A stretch of DNA of 64,000 nt from positions 33,212,653-33,276,652 of the forward strand of contig CM056377.1 of NCBI GenBank assembly GCA_029718625.1, given 5' to 3'. The notes below the pieces were generated by a model that worked only from the letters and a program-made list of their open reading frames with translations, had not been told where the DNA came from and did not search any database. The stretch comes from Synaphobranchus kaupii. Its lineage: Eukaryota > Chordata > Actinopteri > Anguilliformes > Synaphobranchidae. A program made the translations under genes and the position numbers. Positions 36,737-49,165 of the stretch are shown here, piece by piece (within the stretch, counting starts at the first letter, position 1; the number at the start of each line of letters is the position of its first letter).

Positions 36737-37968
36737 AGGTGCACGATGCAGGATTTTTTGCCTTGCTGTGGTCCTATGTTTACAATTTAAAAAAGTCTCC
36801 TCCCCTGCTTCATATTGTATGCATTCATATACTGTAGGCTATGTCGTTTTGGATAAAAGCGTCTGCTAAGCATCTGGCTCATCGTTACTCTAGCCTCCGA
36901 CGAACGCAAGTGTAATTGGAGATTCTGTGTTTGCAACGTAAATGGTTTCCAGAATTTAAACATGTAGCCTACTGTTCTACTGTTTTCCTGGTACAAGAGT
37001 AGATGACATAGGCTCATAGGCTCTAACATCAAGATCATTAAAAAACACTCAGAAGAAGCTGTAATCATACGGACAGAAATTAAACCAGGTTGAGAAAATA
37101 AGAAGCTTTAAAGAACGATTTTATTTCATCATAGGCTGTATTAAACCCATTTGCAAGCTTGTGATCTCAGGACCTCTTCCAGTTTTAAACCGTGGCAGTG
37201 AAATATTCACCCAGCTCAGCGCCCTAAATGTGTGGCTGAAAAAATGGTTTGCTTGTTCAGTGTTTTGCTGACATTATTCTGAACATTAATTTAGAACTGG
37301 GATGTAAAGACGGAATCTTGTGTGGAATAAGTAGCCTAACATTAGCAGACCATATTTTGTCTATCATAGCTAGCTAATACCATTGTAAAGTAAATGACTT
37401 TTTCATTAAGATATTTGTATACAAATATAATTGATTTTCTGAAATACAACATAATATTACATTGTTATATTAATTTGATTCAAAAGGCACCCGACTTCAG
37501 CCACCTAGTTACCTAATGTAGCTTTCTGCATAGCTAGAGGTAACGTAGTCTAAGTTACTTACATGTCCAACAGAAAATACTACACTTTGCATTCCCTTGC
37601 TAAACTTCAGCTGTCACCATTGAGAAAATAAAATCCTAGGTTGACTCCGCTTCTTGAACATTTTGAACATTGTTGCTTCACTGTACCTCCTGTTCTTCAC
37701 CTCCACCATTGCAGTAACTAGCTGGCAATGGCAACAAAGGCCTGATCCCACACCATAGGCTCTGTAGCCACACCCACCCCACACAGAAAAGAGCGCCACA
37801 CCCAGAAACATCCCGAACAAACACATCTTAGAATAATAAATACAGACAGAGGAGCAAGGTTTCAGCCATTTTTTTTCAACAGAGTTTGCTAGTGCATAAT
37901 AGATACAACTGAGCATGGCAATTTTATAATATTTTAAAGTTAAAAAAAAAAAATCCTGCAGTGCACCT
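36737..37968. mobile_element. TTAA-flanked non-autonomous DNA transposon (piggyBac-like, 1232 bp)
   Basis: The left end aggtgcacgatgcaggattt and the right end aaatcctgcagtgcacct are inverted copies with one or two differences. Both outer flanks are TTAA (36733-36736 and 37969-37972), the target duplication of piggyBac elements. No transposase is encoded. A ttttggataaaagcgtctgc phrase near 36847 resembles a LINE 3' tail and may be a nested insert. The superfamily call rests on the TTAA alone. Confidence 0.65.
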
Positions 37969-38454
37969 TTAAGTAGACATGGAGGTGTGTAAAAATTACA
38001 CATTATGTGTTGTTTTTAACACATCTGTTTTGAGTGTGTATATTCTAAACATTATTTGGAAATATCAAGAAGCATATTCAAGAAATGAAATTCAGCCACC
38101 TGGCAGTATTTAGGAGAGTGTAAAAATGTTGATAAGGGTATATAATGCACATAATGTGCACTCGGGCCTATATGTGCAGTTTCCTACTGCTACAACTGAT
38201 GGGATTTGAATTTAATTATACCATCAGTCAACAGTAGCAGAGCTGATCTTGCAACTCATTTAACAACCACTGTTCAAGCATAGGCTGGCATCACCACAAG
38301 ATCCTCCACAAGACCCATGTACATACAGTACACCGTACATGATTTGGTGTGCGATTTGTGTAGTTGTGTTTCTCCATCAGAAGTTTTACACGCAGTCCCT
38401 GAGGTAAATACAGGAACGTAAATATTTTTTGACCTTGATCCTCCCATTTCCCAG

Positions 38455-41400
38455 GTCACCACAGACGTGCTGCACTCTTGCACTTCTGATTATACAGGAA
38501 CCTCTGCATCTGCTTCTCTGGCTACTGGGATCATTGCACTGGTTTTAGAGACAAAGTAACAACTTCCCTGTAATTATAAGTGTACAGTAACCACTTTGTT
38601 TTTCCTTCAAAACTTGGCTTGCCAATGAGAGCTGAAAGTACTGAAATACACTGACCATTTCCACAGCCCAGTACTGACTTGGCGTGATGTGCAGCACATC
38701 ATAGCACATCAGCACATCAAAGGACTGGCGCACCAATGTGGTAGGAAGACCTGGTGGGTTTAGGGGCAGGGAAGGATAGCATATACTGTTTTTTTCTGTT
38801 TAATAACGTTATTCTGTCTCGTGTGTTGTATCAGTTAGCCATTACTCTGGGTATGGGCTGCTGGATGCTGCAAGGCTGATCTGGCCAGAAAATGGGATCC
38901 AGTGCAACCTCAGAGGAAGTGCCTTACTGATGTCATCACCAGCCCCCAGTAAAGGAAATAATAGTTTTTTTTTAAGGGGGTTTTTTATATGGTTTTTTAA
39001 AACTAACCTCAAAAATATTGTGTATGACAATGTAAATATTTCTTGACAATAATTCTAGCAGTTTATTGCTGTTACAAATGTTTCCAAATTAAAAATGGGT
39101 CTTCAGCTTATGGATATGAATTCCATAATAATCTTATTTGATCTGCCACCCCGAAGCATCTGGTTTGCTGTCTGTCTTGTAGTGAGCTTCGTGGGAAGCT
39201 GATACTAAAGTGGAATGAGACAGCCTGTCCGAGGACTAAAAACTGGATTCGGTCTCTGGAACATATCCAGGCACGACTCACACTGACGTGTACTAAGCAT
39301 GGAGCCCTGTCAATTATCCTCACCAGTCTGCTGGGAACCCGCACCGTCAGGCAAGAGATCAGCACCAGTGGTACCATCAATTTAATGCTCACAATATAGT
39401 TCCATAACTTTGCCTTTTAAAATATAGGATAAACAGTAAAGTTTGGCACTATACTGTATGTGATCTCATAAAAAAAGAACAGATGTGATTAAGAAAATCT
39501 AGGCCTAATATAAAGGTATGCATATGTATGTTAAGATTCCTTTGGATAAGAAGCTAGGTCATCAAACGAGACAACCAAAGCAGCTGATTACGTTTCACAT
39601 CTTATTTGACTGTATGTAACTGCAAACGTTTGTAGCATCAGAGATGGAGGAAATAGAGTAGCTATTTCCTTTCCAATGTCTTTTGGCTTTAGGCCTTATG
39701 ATGTGTCTCCAAGGGGATATAATGACTGGGTCTTCGTGAGCGCACACAACTGGACGAGGACCCCTGTGGCCTATGGACACTCCAAATAGAAAACAAGGGA
39801 GATCCATCCAATAGAGGTAAGTGTTGCTCCGAAACAGAGATGCCTTATATTCACAGCGAAAGGATTTGCACAGGTTTCTTGCAAGCAAAGAAAACAAAGA
39901 AATCGACTGTTGCAAATCATGAGCTATGTGTGGATAATTTTGGCCAATGTAAAAAGAACCCCGCCGTTGTCATAGCAGCCATGGTTTTATCCGCACATGG
40001 AAAGTAATTTACTCGCACGACTTTCCATATTTCCCCGGGATTCTTGACCCATTTCCAAGTAGTTGTGCATGGGACGGAGGAACGTGTGATAGAACGGCGT
40101 ATGGAGGGAACAGTGGTTAAGTGATGTGAAATTCTGAGCTCTGATGGGGCCTGTAAAGGTACATGTCGTCATACCTTGCAATAAAGCATGCATCTGCATC
40201 TAGGGGGATGAATACATTTTAGAGCCTCAGAAATATGAGGGTCTGCGGTACAAAGGAACTGAAATGTTCGTAAGTTTGAAGGGGACATCAAAATACGCCA
40301 GTTTTAGGCATTTGTATTGCTTTTGGATTGGAATATATACATTTGTTTCTTAACTAATATACTATAATTTAGTATAAACCTTAGTTTAAGTTTATACAGT
40401 AATAATATAATAGTAATAATCAAACCAAATAATCAAATTGGGAACCCCTTCGAATATTAATAAACATGAATCTGCTTTGTAAATGATACACCTTTTCAGT
40501 GACAGGCTGATATATGATACGTATCCTTTCAGTTATTTTTTCAGCCTCTTTTTTTAAACTTTTTTTTTTTGCAAACTTTTTCATCTGGCCCTTATTTATA
40601 TGAAACACTGTGAACTCTCCCCTGTTGTATTCTGTAGCAATAGAGATAAGATGATCCTAGTGAAATTTGGATAGTGCTACTTCTTATGAAAGGTGACTTG
40701 ATTCTCTTTAATGTTCACCATAAGTTTTAGCATCAGTGATAATAAGGAGCTGGATTAGGTCTAATTATGTATACTATGTCCATTTTCATAACTCTGGGTT
40801 AGGTTGGCTAGTTGGTTTGTAACTGAGGTCATATCTCTGAGGTTCTACACTACTATCACATGTAGCATACTGAGCTCTATAGTGATGGGAAACCTGAATC
40901 TATTTGTCTCCCAATGATGAAAAATAAATTCTAGTGCACCCACAATTTTAACGTATCTTAACATCTTCTAAATGCATTAGCTACTTGTCATAAACAGTGT
41001 CTGCCACTGGCTCACAGTCTGATAAAACAGTTTTGCAAATTTAATGAAAATGAGGCCGATTAACAATTCCTGCAAGTGTTTAAACACAACCACAATAAAT
41101 AATACCAATTTCATTTTGGAGGAATAAATGTTTTATCACAATATCTGACATTGAAATTTATAACAACACATGTAACAAAAATAAGAGCGTAATTTTTCCT
41201 TTTCATCGTTTCTCTTTTTACACTCAAGAGTGTGCTTATCCCTTGCACATGTCTGAGGCCATCTGTTTGACATCCTGTCCCCCTCATTACTATGAGTGGG
41301 ATAGCAACAGCACAAAGTCTGATCGGAGGTGCCTACCATGCCATCATACCTGCCAAACTTGCTCTGGTGAGGGGAAGAACAGCGGACTGGACTGCCCACC

Positions 41401-41560
41401 AGATTCCACTTTTGACCCTTTCCTGGGTACCTGTAGCTTCTCCTTCTACCCATAGGACCACCGGCGCAAGGTAACAGATGGGATGGAGCAGGCAGCAGCT
41501 GTACTTGGCATTCTCCAGGGAGGTCCGCTGCCGGTCTACATGGATGGTGAGCACACTCAT
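38455..41560 (+). pseudogene. Decayed proprotein convertase, PCSK4-like (partial, frameshifted)
   Basis: Six recognisable exons of a furin/PCSK-type serine protease occur in order. 38455-38555: VTTDVLHSCTSDY then TGTSASASLATGIIALVLE, with the catalytic-serine motif. 38667-38753: LTWRDVQHIIAH, then DWRTN in another frame. 38835-38948: VSHYSGYGLLDAAR, then WDPVQPQRKCLTDVITSP in another frame. 39183-39350: NWIRSLEHIQARLTLT, GALSIILTSLLGTR. 39693-39816: PYDVSPRGYNDWVFVSAHNW, then EDPCGLWTLQIENKG after a 1-nt loss. About 41231-41455: Cys-rich CLTSCPPHYYEW, CLPCHHTCQTC. Splice sites largely survive. The exons for the catalytic Asp and His, and the exon between 39816 and 41231, were not found. NWIRSLEHIQARLTL and the GGPLPVYMDGEH tail after an in-frame TAG favour PCSK4, as does the nearby gamt/dazap1 pair. 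Confidence 0.85.
39817..41220. other. Within the convertase relic, no exon found
   Basis: An exon for the end of the P domain (GTL.KFTL.LYGT-like) is expected here and was not seen. The stretch is AT-rich with no assigned repeat. Confidence 0.4.
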
Positions 41561-41988
41561 CGTACCCTACATCACAGCTAGGAACCAGGTGAACAACAGC
41601 ACCGACGCCAGTGAGGGTAACAGAGTGGAGATGGCGACAGTCAACATGTTCAGTGATTATTAGGTCAGGGACAGTGGGAACAACACTGTCAGTAACATTC
41701 TGGAAAACGCCAGAGAGTTGTGACAACATTCAAAATAAAGCTTGCTCAAGGCACAAGACTGGTGCTTTTTGAGAGGTCCTTGGTAGAAATCTGGTCTGTT
41801 GTAAATCTAAAAATAAGAAATAAGCAAACATTTGTAAAAAGCTTTGTCTTCAGACTTGAATTCCATTCATCAGCTTATTTTTATGTAATGTAAAAATAAA
41901 TCTTTTTTTTTAATTTTTTTTTTTTTTTTTAAATGTATGCAGTGGGTTTTTTCTCCCAATATTCTGAGATAAATGGATATGAACAGTA

Positions 41989-41994
41989 TTTATT
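41989..41994 (-). terminator. tmem79: Probable tmem79 polyadenylation signal
   Basis: TTTATT on the plus strand is AATAAA on the minus strand, about 320 nt after the tmem79 stop. It lies between tmem79 and the convertase relic, which are convergent. Confidence 0.45.
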
Positions 41995-42311
41995 CCTATG
42001 CTGAGGTATAATTTATGCCAAAGAACCTTACACACAGAAAGTTGCTGTTGCTAGCCATGCTTGTGTGAACACAAATGTTAACTGACTTGACTATAATTCA
42101 GACTTAAAGATGAAGAAAAATCTTTCTTGGGGTCAGGTCTAGAATATTCTATATAAATGTCTGTGTACTCTATAAAAAAAACAAAATGGCACTTAGGGTT
42201 TACTAGCTTGGAAGTTAGTGGTAAGTAATGGTATTTTATGCAGCTGTGCAAAACTTGAGACCACAGGAATGGAATATTTCTGGTACAAGCAGAGTTTCCA
42301 GGGGACAGAGC

Positions 42312-44824
42312 TCAACAATATCCTCTGCCTTTCTGTGTGTCCAAGCAGTCTGTGGGCAAAAAATGATCTGCTGTGTCTCTCAACCCCGTGGGCATCTCTA
42401 ATGGCCAAGGAGAGGGGCTGGTCAGAGCAAAGTGTATCTCATCAGCTCCAGGGAAGAGCTTACTGAAGCCAAGATCAAACAGACAGTAGAGGTTGAAAGC
42501 CACCATGGCCACGAGTGGAAAAACGGTGAGCCCCGAGCCAAACCCACGCCAGGAGCTGCAGACATGGAGTGAGAGCCAATAAACAAGCCTGAGAGAAAGG
42601 GAGAGAGGGAGAAAAAAGGATCCAGACTTATTTTTTAAACTGAACTAAACAAAAACATTTTGACAAAGAATACAATAGTCCCACTCCCAGCTCTTACCTC
42701 CCCCCGACAAAGACTCCAGCCAAGATGGGCACTGCTTTCAGCTGGTCTTGGGCCAGAAAGGTAGCCATAACAACAAGGTTGAGGGTATAGAGGGACAGCT
42801 GTTCCAAGGACGCAGTAACAAATAGCTGCTGAAGGGAAGAACCTCTGGGTGATGCTTGCAGAGGCTCCAGGGATGCGGTGCAGAACCGGGACACAGCTCC
42901 AGTCAGCATTGCTAGGAAAAATAGAGTGTTCATCGTCTCTGGTGTTATGTGCACCGTTCATGTGCAATGTCACTTTAAACGAGATCTTACTGGCTGTACA
43001 TGTAAAACGATGTAGAAGATGCAGGGCATGTTGTGAAAAAATTTGCAATAAGGTTTGATAATAATTGTATTGTCCCCAGTCATTCTGTTTCTGTAAGACT
43101 TTTTGATTCCAGTATACATGCAGATTTTTTACATTTACAATGCACTATTAATAACTGTAGTTGTAGTCAGGGATAGTGAGCATCCCAACATTTTTAAAAA
43201 TCCATTCACCAACTTCTATATCAATTTGACTGAGTAGAAAATATGTTCTTTGTATTTCAATAATTTAAATATAAATATTTGACTTACTCAAGTTTTGAAT
43301 GTAACTAACAGGCACTAGCACAACAATGTGTGATGCCAGAGGGAAAAACATGTCATCCTTTCTGTGTGCATCAACCTTTCTATTGTTCAAATCTGATTGT
43401 GATTCTGTGAAGTGCAACTGCCTTTGAACTTAAAAGAGAAAAAGATGTCCTCTGACCTTGTGCTGCTTTGATTTCCAAACCTAGTTCCATAACAAGCCCT
43501 ACCTTCCTTCCACCTTCACCTCATTCAACTTTTTTTTACATAAGCAGGGGAAATTACATTTCCTCTCTGAGCTCCCCATAAAATTCTGACTGCCCCGTCC
43601 CCATAGGGACCTACTAAAGACTGGAACACCGGACACTAACAAACTCCAAACCTGTGAACTACATAATCAAATTGAAATCTATTTTCACATGTTCATTTTG
43701 AGTCCAACCAAATGTTGTCCCAATAATTAATATTTCTTCCTCCTGATCAACACACCACATTTGGTGTGGCCCCTAATAATGACAATGACAGTACATATTA
43801 GTTCGTTATAATATTTTAAATATCAACATACCCAGCAAGATTGGCACTGCTGCCACAGCACAACACTGGAGTGTGAAAATGAGGCGGCTGACCAAGTCTG
43901 GACAGTGGGGGGCATCCAAGGGTACATAGAAGTAGAGTGCATACAGAATGCCTGGCAGACAAAGCAGGGATGCCAGAGCTGAGCACAGAGCTGGAACACG
44001 GCCACTCAGGCAGCATCTACAGCAACAGTGCCCCCTGTTGGCAGCCTCTGGAACTGCGTCACTCTCCCTGTCTTCCTGTTGGTCCCAAATATCCATCTCA
44101 ATACATTCCGGTAGGGTCCTTATCAGCTGGCGGCCTTCATCTACTGTTGAGTCCAGATTGGTGGACTCCAGGGGGCTCCACTGCTCCCCTTCTCTGCCAT
44201 TTGGAACTTCACCCTGGAGAGCTGGTGGTGGGGTACTGGTGCAGTTTTCCAAGGGCATTTCCTCTAGTGTGTCCACTAAAGGGATGTCATTAGCAACAGT
44301 GTCCTCTGGCACTCCTCGCTGCTCAGCACTTTGCTGATGTTGTTCTGTGAATTCATCACAGGATCGACTATTGCAGCGATGACCTTCTGACCAGGAGAAA
44401 AAGCAAAAATAATCTCAGACGTCTAGAACATTTTCTCTTATTTTGGACCAGTATGTACTTATTTATCCATATATAGCCATTTAATATGCAATATATATAA
44501 TATTAACCGTGGGACACATTCAATATCTGCTAGAGGACATGGTCACTTACGGTCAATATGGTCCCCTGTCGGCAAAGGCTCTAAGGAATTTTGAGAGCCA
44601 GGGACAGAGTGAGCAGGGGAGTGCAGCTCTTCTACTGATGATTCAGGGCTATCTGACACTGGAGCCAAGGAGATCTGTGTGTCCAGATCCAGGAATGGGG
44701 AGAAGGACAGACGGGCAGGGTCAATGTCCTGCAGCTGGTTGATAATATCACTGATTGACTCCTTCACACTGTCAAACTCCTTAATCTCATGATTGTTGAC
44801 AGCCAGGTGCCCTGCTGATGTCAT
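42312..44824 (-). CDS. tmem79: Transmembrane protein 79 (mattrin) orthologue, complete, 4 coding exons, 439 aa
   Basis: Coding exons on the minus strand are 44824-44551, 44386-43832, 42911-42698 and 42588-42312. Phases join and the total is 1320 nt. The N-terminal half is acidic, Ser/Pro-rich and probably disordered. A cysteine cluster (GHCCCRCCLSG) precedes the first membrane segment (ASLLCLPGILYALYFYVPLD), then SRLIFTLQCCAVAAVPILLG. Exon 3 gives LSLYTLNLVVMATFLAQDQL and VPILAGVFVGG. Exon 4 gives RLVYWLSLHV and WRGFGSGLTVFPLVAMVAFN. These match vertebrate TMEM79 (SRLIYTLRC, FFNLAVLSTYLPQDTL, GFGYGLTFLPLLSML) in order and spacing. In mammals the protein sits in the trans-Golgi/lamellar-granule pathway of epidermis. 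The fish role is not known to me. It is longer than human (394 aa), mainly in the N-terminal region. Confidence 0.92.
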
Positions 44825-44835
44825 TGTCCCAATAC

Positions 44836-46138
44836 CTACAGCACAAAATAATTATGCAAAATAAGGCCCAATGTGCCACACATACAAGATGTTTCATAGT
44901 TTGTTCTCACACTCTCAAAGCGCTTCATATGTAGATCAGACAATGAATACAGGTCAGGCTCCGATCAAAATAAATGTGTGAAGAGTGTTATTACAGGGAT
45001 GAAGTCAGCAACAAAGATATTCCTGTCTTTAAGGTAGTTAAGAAGACTGTTAAGAAGTCTCCATCTTTTTGCAATAGAAAAGTTGGTGCACTGATTTCCT
45101 TCAAGCCAATCTGGGTTAGATTCCCAAAGTATACTGTATGCCAACTTCCAAGACAATAATTTAAATTACACTATAGGATTACAAACCTTCACCTTCAAGA
45201 GTTTCACAGACCAAAATATTTTTGGTATGAAATAAAAACTTGTCGAGATACAACTTTGAATAATGAGTGAAAGGCTTGGATTGATAATCAGCTTTGATTT
45301 ATATGGCCTATTCCGTCAGCCATTGTTCAAATGATAGTTCCCGATGCTCTGTAGATTTGCGCATCTGGGAATTCGATTTTGGTTCCACTACGGGCCCAGC
45401 GGCTCCTCCTCTGATTACAGGACCGACAAGCAACTAGGTCCTTTAGTCTAAATCCAAACCCATCATAAGTAGGGCACATAGTCCAACCCACCGAGCTGCA
45501 ACAGAGGACTATGGAAAGCAGAGTTCACATGTGCTTTCATTTGCCAGCTCAAAATGAATGTATAAATAGCCGTGTTGCCCTTGTTTTAATTATTTATCAA
45601 AGAAAAACGCACAGACTAGACACGAGCAGGCCATGTAATAGATAGACAGCAATGAAACAAAAGTTACTTTCTACGTTGTGAAAGCTTTAATTTTACAGAA
45701 CTGAAAATAATGGAAGGCTTATGTCCCAAATTAGTTTCATGTGTATGTGCAATGGATAGACACCTTAAATGGGGGAGCATTCACTTGATAGTATATGCAT
45801 GCATGAAAGTAAACATAATATTTGCACAAAACATACAAATAAGCAATAAGCACATGCCCAGTGAGCAAGTTATATTTTGTAACGTCGTCGGAAAATAGAC
45901 GTTCTACAATAGAACAACAACAAAAAAATACATTTGCTATCGTTAGGTCATTCTTGTGCTCACATAAATTGTGCATTTATCAATAATCCGGAAAAAGAAA
46001 GGTAGGCCTATACATTTTCTAAATAATTAAAAACTCATAACAGGAACGCTGGAATGAATCCCAACAATGCATAGGCTACACCAAACGTTTTTTTCAACGA
46101 TGACCGTTAAAGGTAAAAGAAAATGATGCTAAAACGGA
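44836..46138 (-). other. tmem79: tmem79 5' intron
   Basis: A gtaagt donor at 46144-46139 and a tgctgtag acceptor before 44835 define an intron in the 5' UTR. No coding exon is seen inside. A possible tRNA-derived SINE remnant lies at about 45370-45500. Confidence 0.5.
45370..45500 (-). mobile_element. Possible tRNA-derived SINE remnant
   Basis: The minus strand reads gcagctcggtgggttggact, resembling a polymerase III A box. Further along it reads aatcgaattcccagatg, resembling a B box. The spacing is longer than in a tRNA and no tail is evident, so the call is weak. Confidence 0.3.
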
Positions 46139-46144
46139 ACTTAC

Positions 46145-46350
46145 TGTAAAGTTTTTCCAGGGAATTCAAAAGCAAGGCGCGGATTATTCAGTGCGTTATA
46201 GGTATGTTCACTTGAAACGTTGGGTCCAGTCAGACTTTTCTCCAATCTTTCGCTCACTTTTCCCCCTCAATACTCCAAACTTCTGAATCAAATTTCAAGG
46301 CAGACAAAATACTACACTTTAACACCCGCCCACATAGTTTTTTAGTAGCA
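46145..46350 (-). promoter_or_regulatory. tmem79: Probable tmem79 non-coding first exon and promoter
   Basis: The minus-strand sequence ending cctggaaaaactttaca and followed by gtaagt is a good 5' UTR exon end. The upstream limit and transcription start cannot be fixed. No TATA box is evident. Confidence 0.45.
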
Positions 46351-48750
46351 CGTCACTGGGAACATATGGAGCAAATAACTGCGTAGCGGATATACAGAGG
46401 GGGCGTTTGTAGGCTACTATTGTGAGTAGTTTAAAAGGCATCTATGTTTTTATATGAAGATTTTTTAAGAACTCCAACACATAGCCTATACTATCTGATG
46501 CATCAATAGTTTAAAATATGTGTAATACTAAAAACGCAACACAGAGAAAACGTGATTCATCCTGGTCGTGGGAGAGTTTGGGAGGGGTGGGTGGTAGTCT
46601 ATATTAAGTTACCATTGTTTCAGTGAGTTCCATACTCCTGATAACCTACACTTAGTAGCCACCGGCTATAATGCCTGCGCTTTTCTTTGAGCTGTCAAAC
46701 ACTTATGTTCTTGAAGTTTTTTTTCGGCCGTTTAATATATCAGCCAAATCAAATCTGAATGTTGAAAATGTAAGTACAAATGTAAGTGAAGAATGTGCTA
46801 AGGGAAGAAAACAATCCTGCCATTAGTCAACGATGCGTGTGCGATACGTGCCAGGGCTTCAGTATGTTTTCACTCTAGAAAGGTGCCCAGGGCAGGTGCC
46901 CAGTAGAGGGAATGATTTGTAAAGAATTTCGGAGGCTTTTGAAGACAGCTAGAACAGAAGCAAAACACACAATAGTTCTCTGTTTCCCAGCCACATGTGC
47001 GGGAAGCAAAGGTTAGGAAGAGTAGTGTTTCACTATAGGGCTGGTAAAATCGTTGCTCTGAAGTTTTAATCCCGAGGATGTGTCGCAAAGAAGCGGACCC
47101 ACAAAGAGCTTTGGTATCAAATTCTACAATATATTGTCATTCCTTTAGTTACTCACAATAATTATTTTAGTCAGAAAGACTGTTTTACTCAACCCAGTTA
47201 GCCTACACAAACCGTTATGCGTTAACTACCAATGATGCACAGATCATAAAATATTTTAACCAAAATGTGAACCTTTAAAATAATGTTATACCATTTAACT
47301 TTTATTATGAGAAATAAGTAGACATATGCAACCTTTTCTTCATACGAGAGAAGAAAATATAATACTAGGCCAAGTTCACAGAATCCTGCGTTGGTAAATC
47401 TGACTGACAAAAGCAAGGAATTAAACGTGAAATACACACAATCCATTAATAATTTGTTTTACGTATCATTTCATCATCATTGCATCACCTGTTTACCTGT
47501 GGTTTACCACAGAAGTTGGTTGAGAGAATGGCATGAATGTGCAAAGCCGTTATCAAGGCAAAGGGTGGCTACTTTGAAGAATATAAAATATAAGACTTTT
47601 TTGATTGAACACTTTTTTGGTCTTTGCATAATTTCATTCGTGATCTCATAATTGCCATGTCTTTACTATTCTAAAATGTGGAAAACAGTAAAAATAACAA
47701 AAAAAATACCTTCCAAAATGTTTGACTGGTACTGTAGATTTAAACATCGTTTTATTGAATCCACACGTTTTTGGTTGATTTAATACACTGCTTGTGAATG
47801 TTAAATGAGAACTGTCTAAAATTCATTCATCAAAATTAAGGACAAGACAAACTTCAATTACGTATTAAATATGTTGGCCTCATCATTTGTCCTTACATTT
47901 GACTTACTATTAAATGCAAATGTTGCCCACTTTTTATTCACAAACCCAGTTGGTGAGTTTAGTGCTAATGAACTTGTTCAACTGTGTCAGGGAAGAAAAT
48001 AAATGCATATCAGTATTTAATTTTAAGCCAGAGTAAGGACAAACGTTGATTGAATCCAGGCGATTGTGTAGACGTGCAAAATTATATATGACAGACCTCT
48101 AATGTAGAATCACATTAATTAAATTTAATGTACTAATCAAAGTTCATTGGTACAATCACTCCCATTTCATTAAAAAAATTTATTTCATGGGAATTACTTT
48201 ACGGAAAAGAAGGCAGTGGTCGCTGTTGATGGATTCTCAAATGTTAAATTGAAGGTGAACATTTAGCCTTACATAAAATTAATTTAAATAATTTATTTTT
48301 GAACATCATGTTTCCACACCATTGAAAACAAATATCCAATATTCTGAAAATAAAAGTGGAAGTACTTTTTAATGAACAACTATATATGAGGGATAAAAAC
48401 AGTACATTTTAGCAAATACATACAATGCATGCTGAGAAGACAATTGTCTTTAGCAGTTAAAAAAATTAATCAATTTCCCTTTGCACTAACTTTTGAAATG
48501 TAAATTCAGATGAATGCCATGCATGTGGCATGAATTAATAAAACAGCAATTGTATATTTTAATAAATCTAATTAAATAAATTATGTTATAACAGCACAAA
48601 TATGTACAATATATTACAGCACTGCATTTTCTATGGCACAGAGAGAACAATATTCTCTGCAATATAAAGAAGTACCCCAGGGCAGTACAGCCATCTTTAT
48701 AAATAGGAGTCCCATAGACCCCTTGGTACACAGACTTTTATAAAAACACC
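46351..48750. other. Intergenic, no gene recognised
   Basis: This AT-rich spacer separates the tmem79 5' end from the 3' end of the phosphatase gene. Short ORFs such as those at 46870-47088 and 47391-47651 have no similarity or splice context I can support. Confidence 0.4.
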
Positions 48751-48754
48751 AAAA

Positions 48755-48880
48755 TTGAGCCAGCTGTATTGTAGTGTAGAGCATCAGAAACCAGGCTTCT
48801 AACAGAAAAGTTGCAGGTTTGATTCCCAGATGAGGCACTGCCGTTGTACCATTAGAAAGGTACTTAACCAAAATTTATGT
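48755..48880 (+). mobile_element. tRNA-derived SINE fragment
   Basis: A polymerase III B box, ggtttgattcc (48816-48826), is followed by cagatgaggcactgccgttg and taccattagaaaggtactta, a block common in fish tRNA-derived SINEs. The A-box region (gtagtgtagagcatcagaaa) is degenerate. No tail is recognised. Confidence 0.65.
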
Positions 48881-49165
48881 CGTAAATATCCTGTTAAATA
48901 AATAGGAAATATATAAAATGTCGTTTTTCACTCCTAACAAAATATACTAAATAACACCATGTAAATATATAATGTTCAGCAGGCAATTCCTCCAGAATAC
49001 AGTGTATGTGTAACTTGGGTATTTGCCAAATCTTCCTGAATCCTATATACTGCTCACAACATTAGGACCAGTGCAACATAGAACAGACTTGAAATACTGT
49101 ATGTTTCACAAGAGCAGTCTCATAGATAAGTGCCACTGATAGACGTATCAGTCATGTGCCACTTT

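Noticed and set aside
38274..38454. Further upstream exon of the convertase relic
   Set aside because: I looked for the exon before VTTD (WYSE..SSTLATTYSSG-like) here and through 36.2-38.4 kb and could not find it. A weak vlhavpe-gtaaat resemblance was not enough.
41136..41729. 197-aa minus-strand ORF
   Set aside because: It is antisense to the Cys-rich exon of the convertase relic, whose plus-strand frame has clear furin-type cysteine spacing. The minus frame has no similarity I can see.
43806..44312. Separate 168-aa gene
   Set aside because: It is the inner part of tmem79 exon 2. The frame extends upstream to a splice acceptor at 44386 and joins exon 1 in phase.
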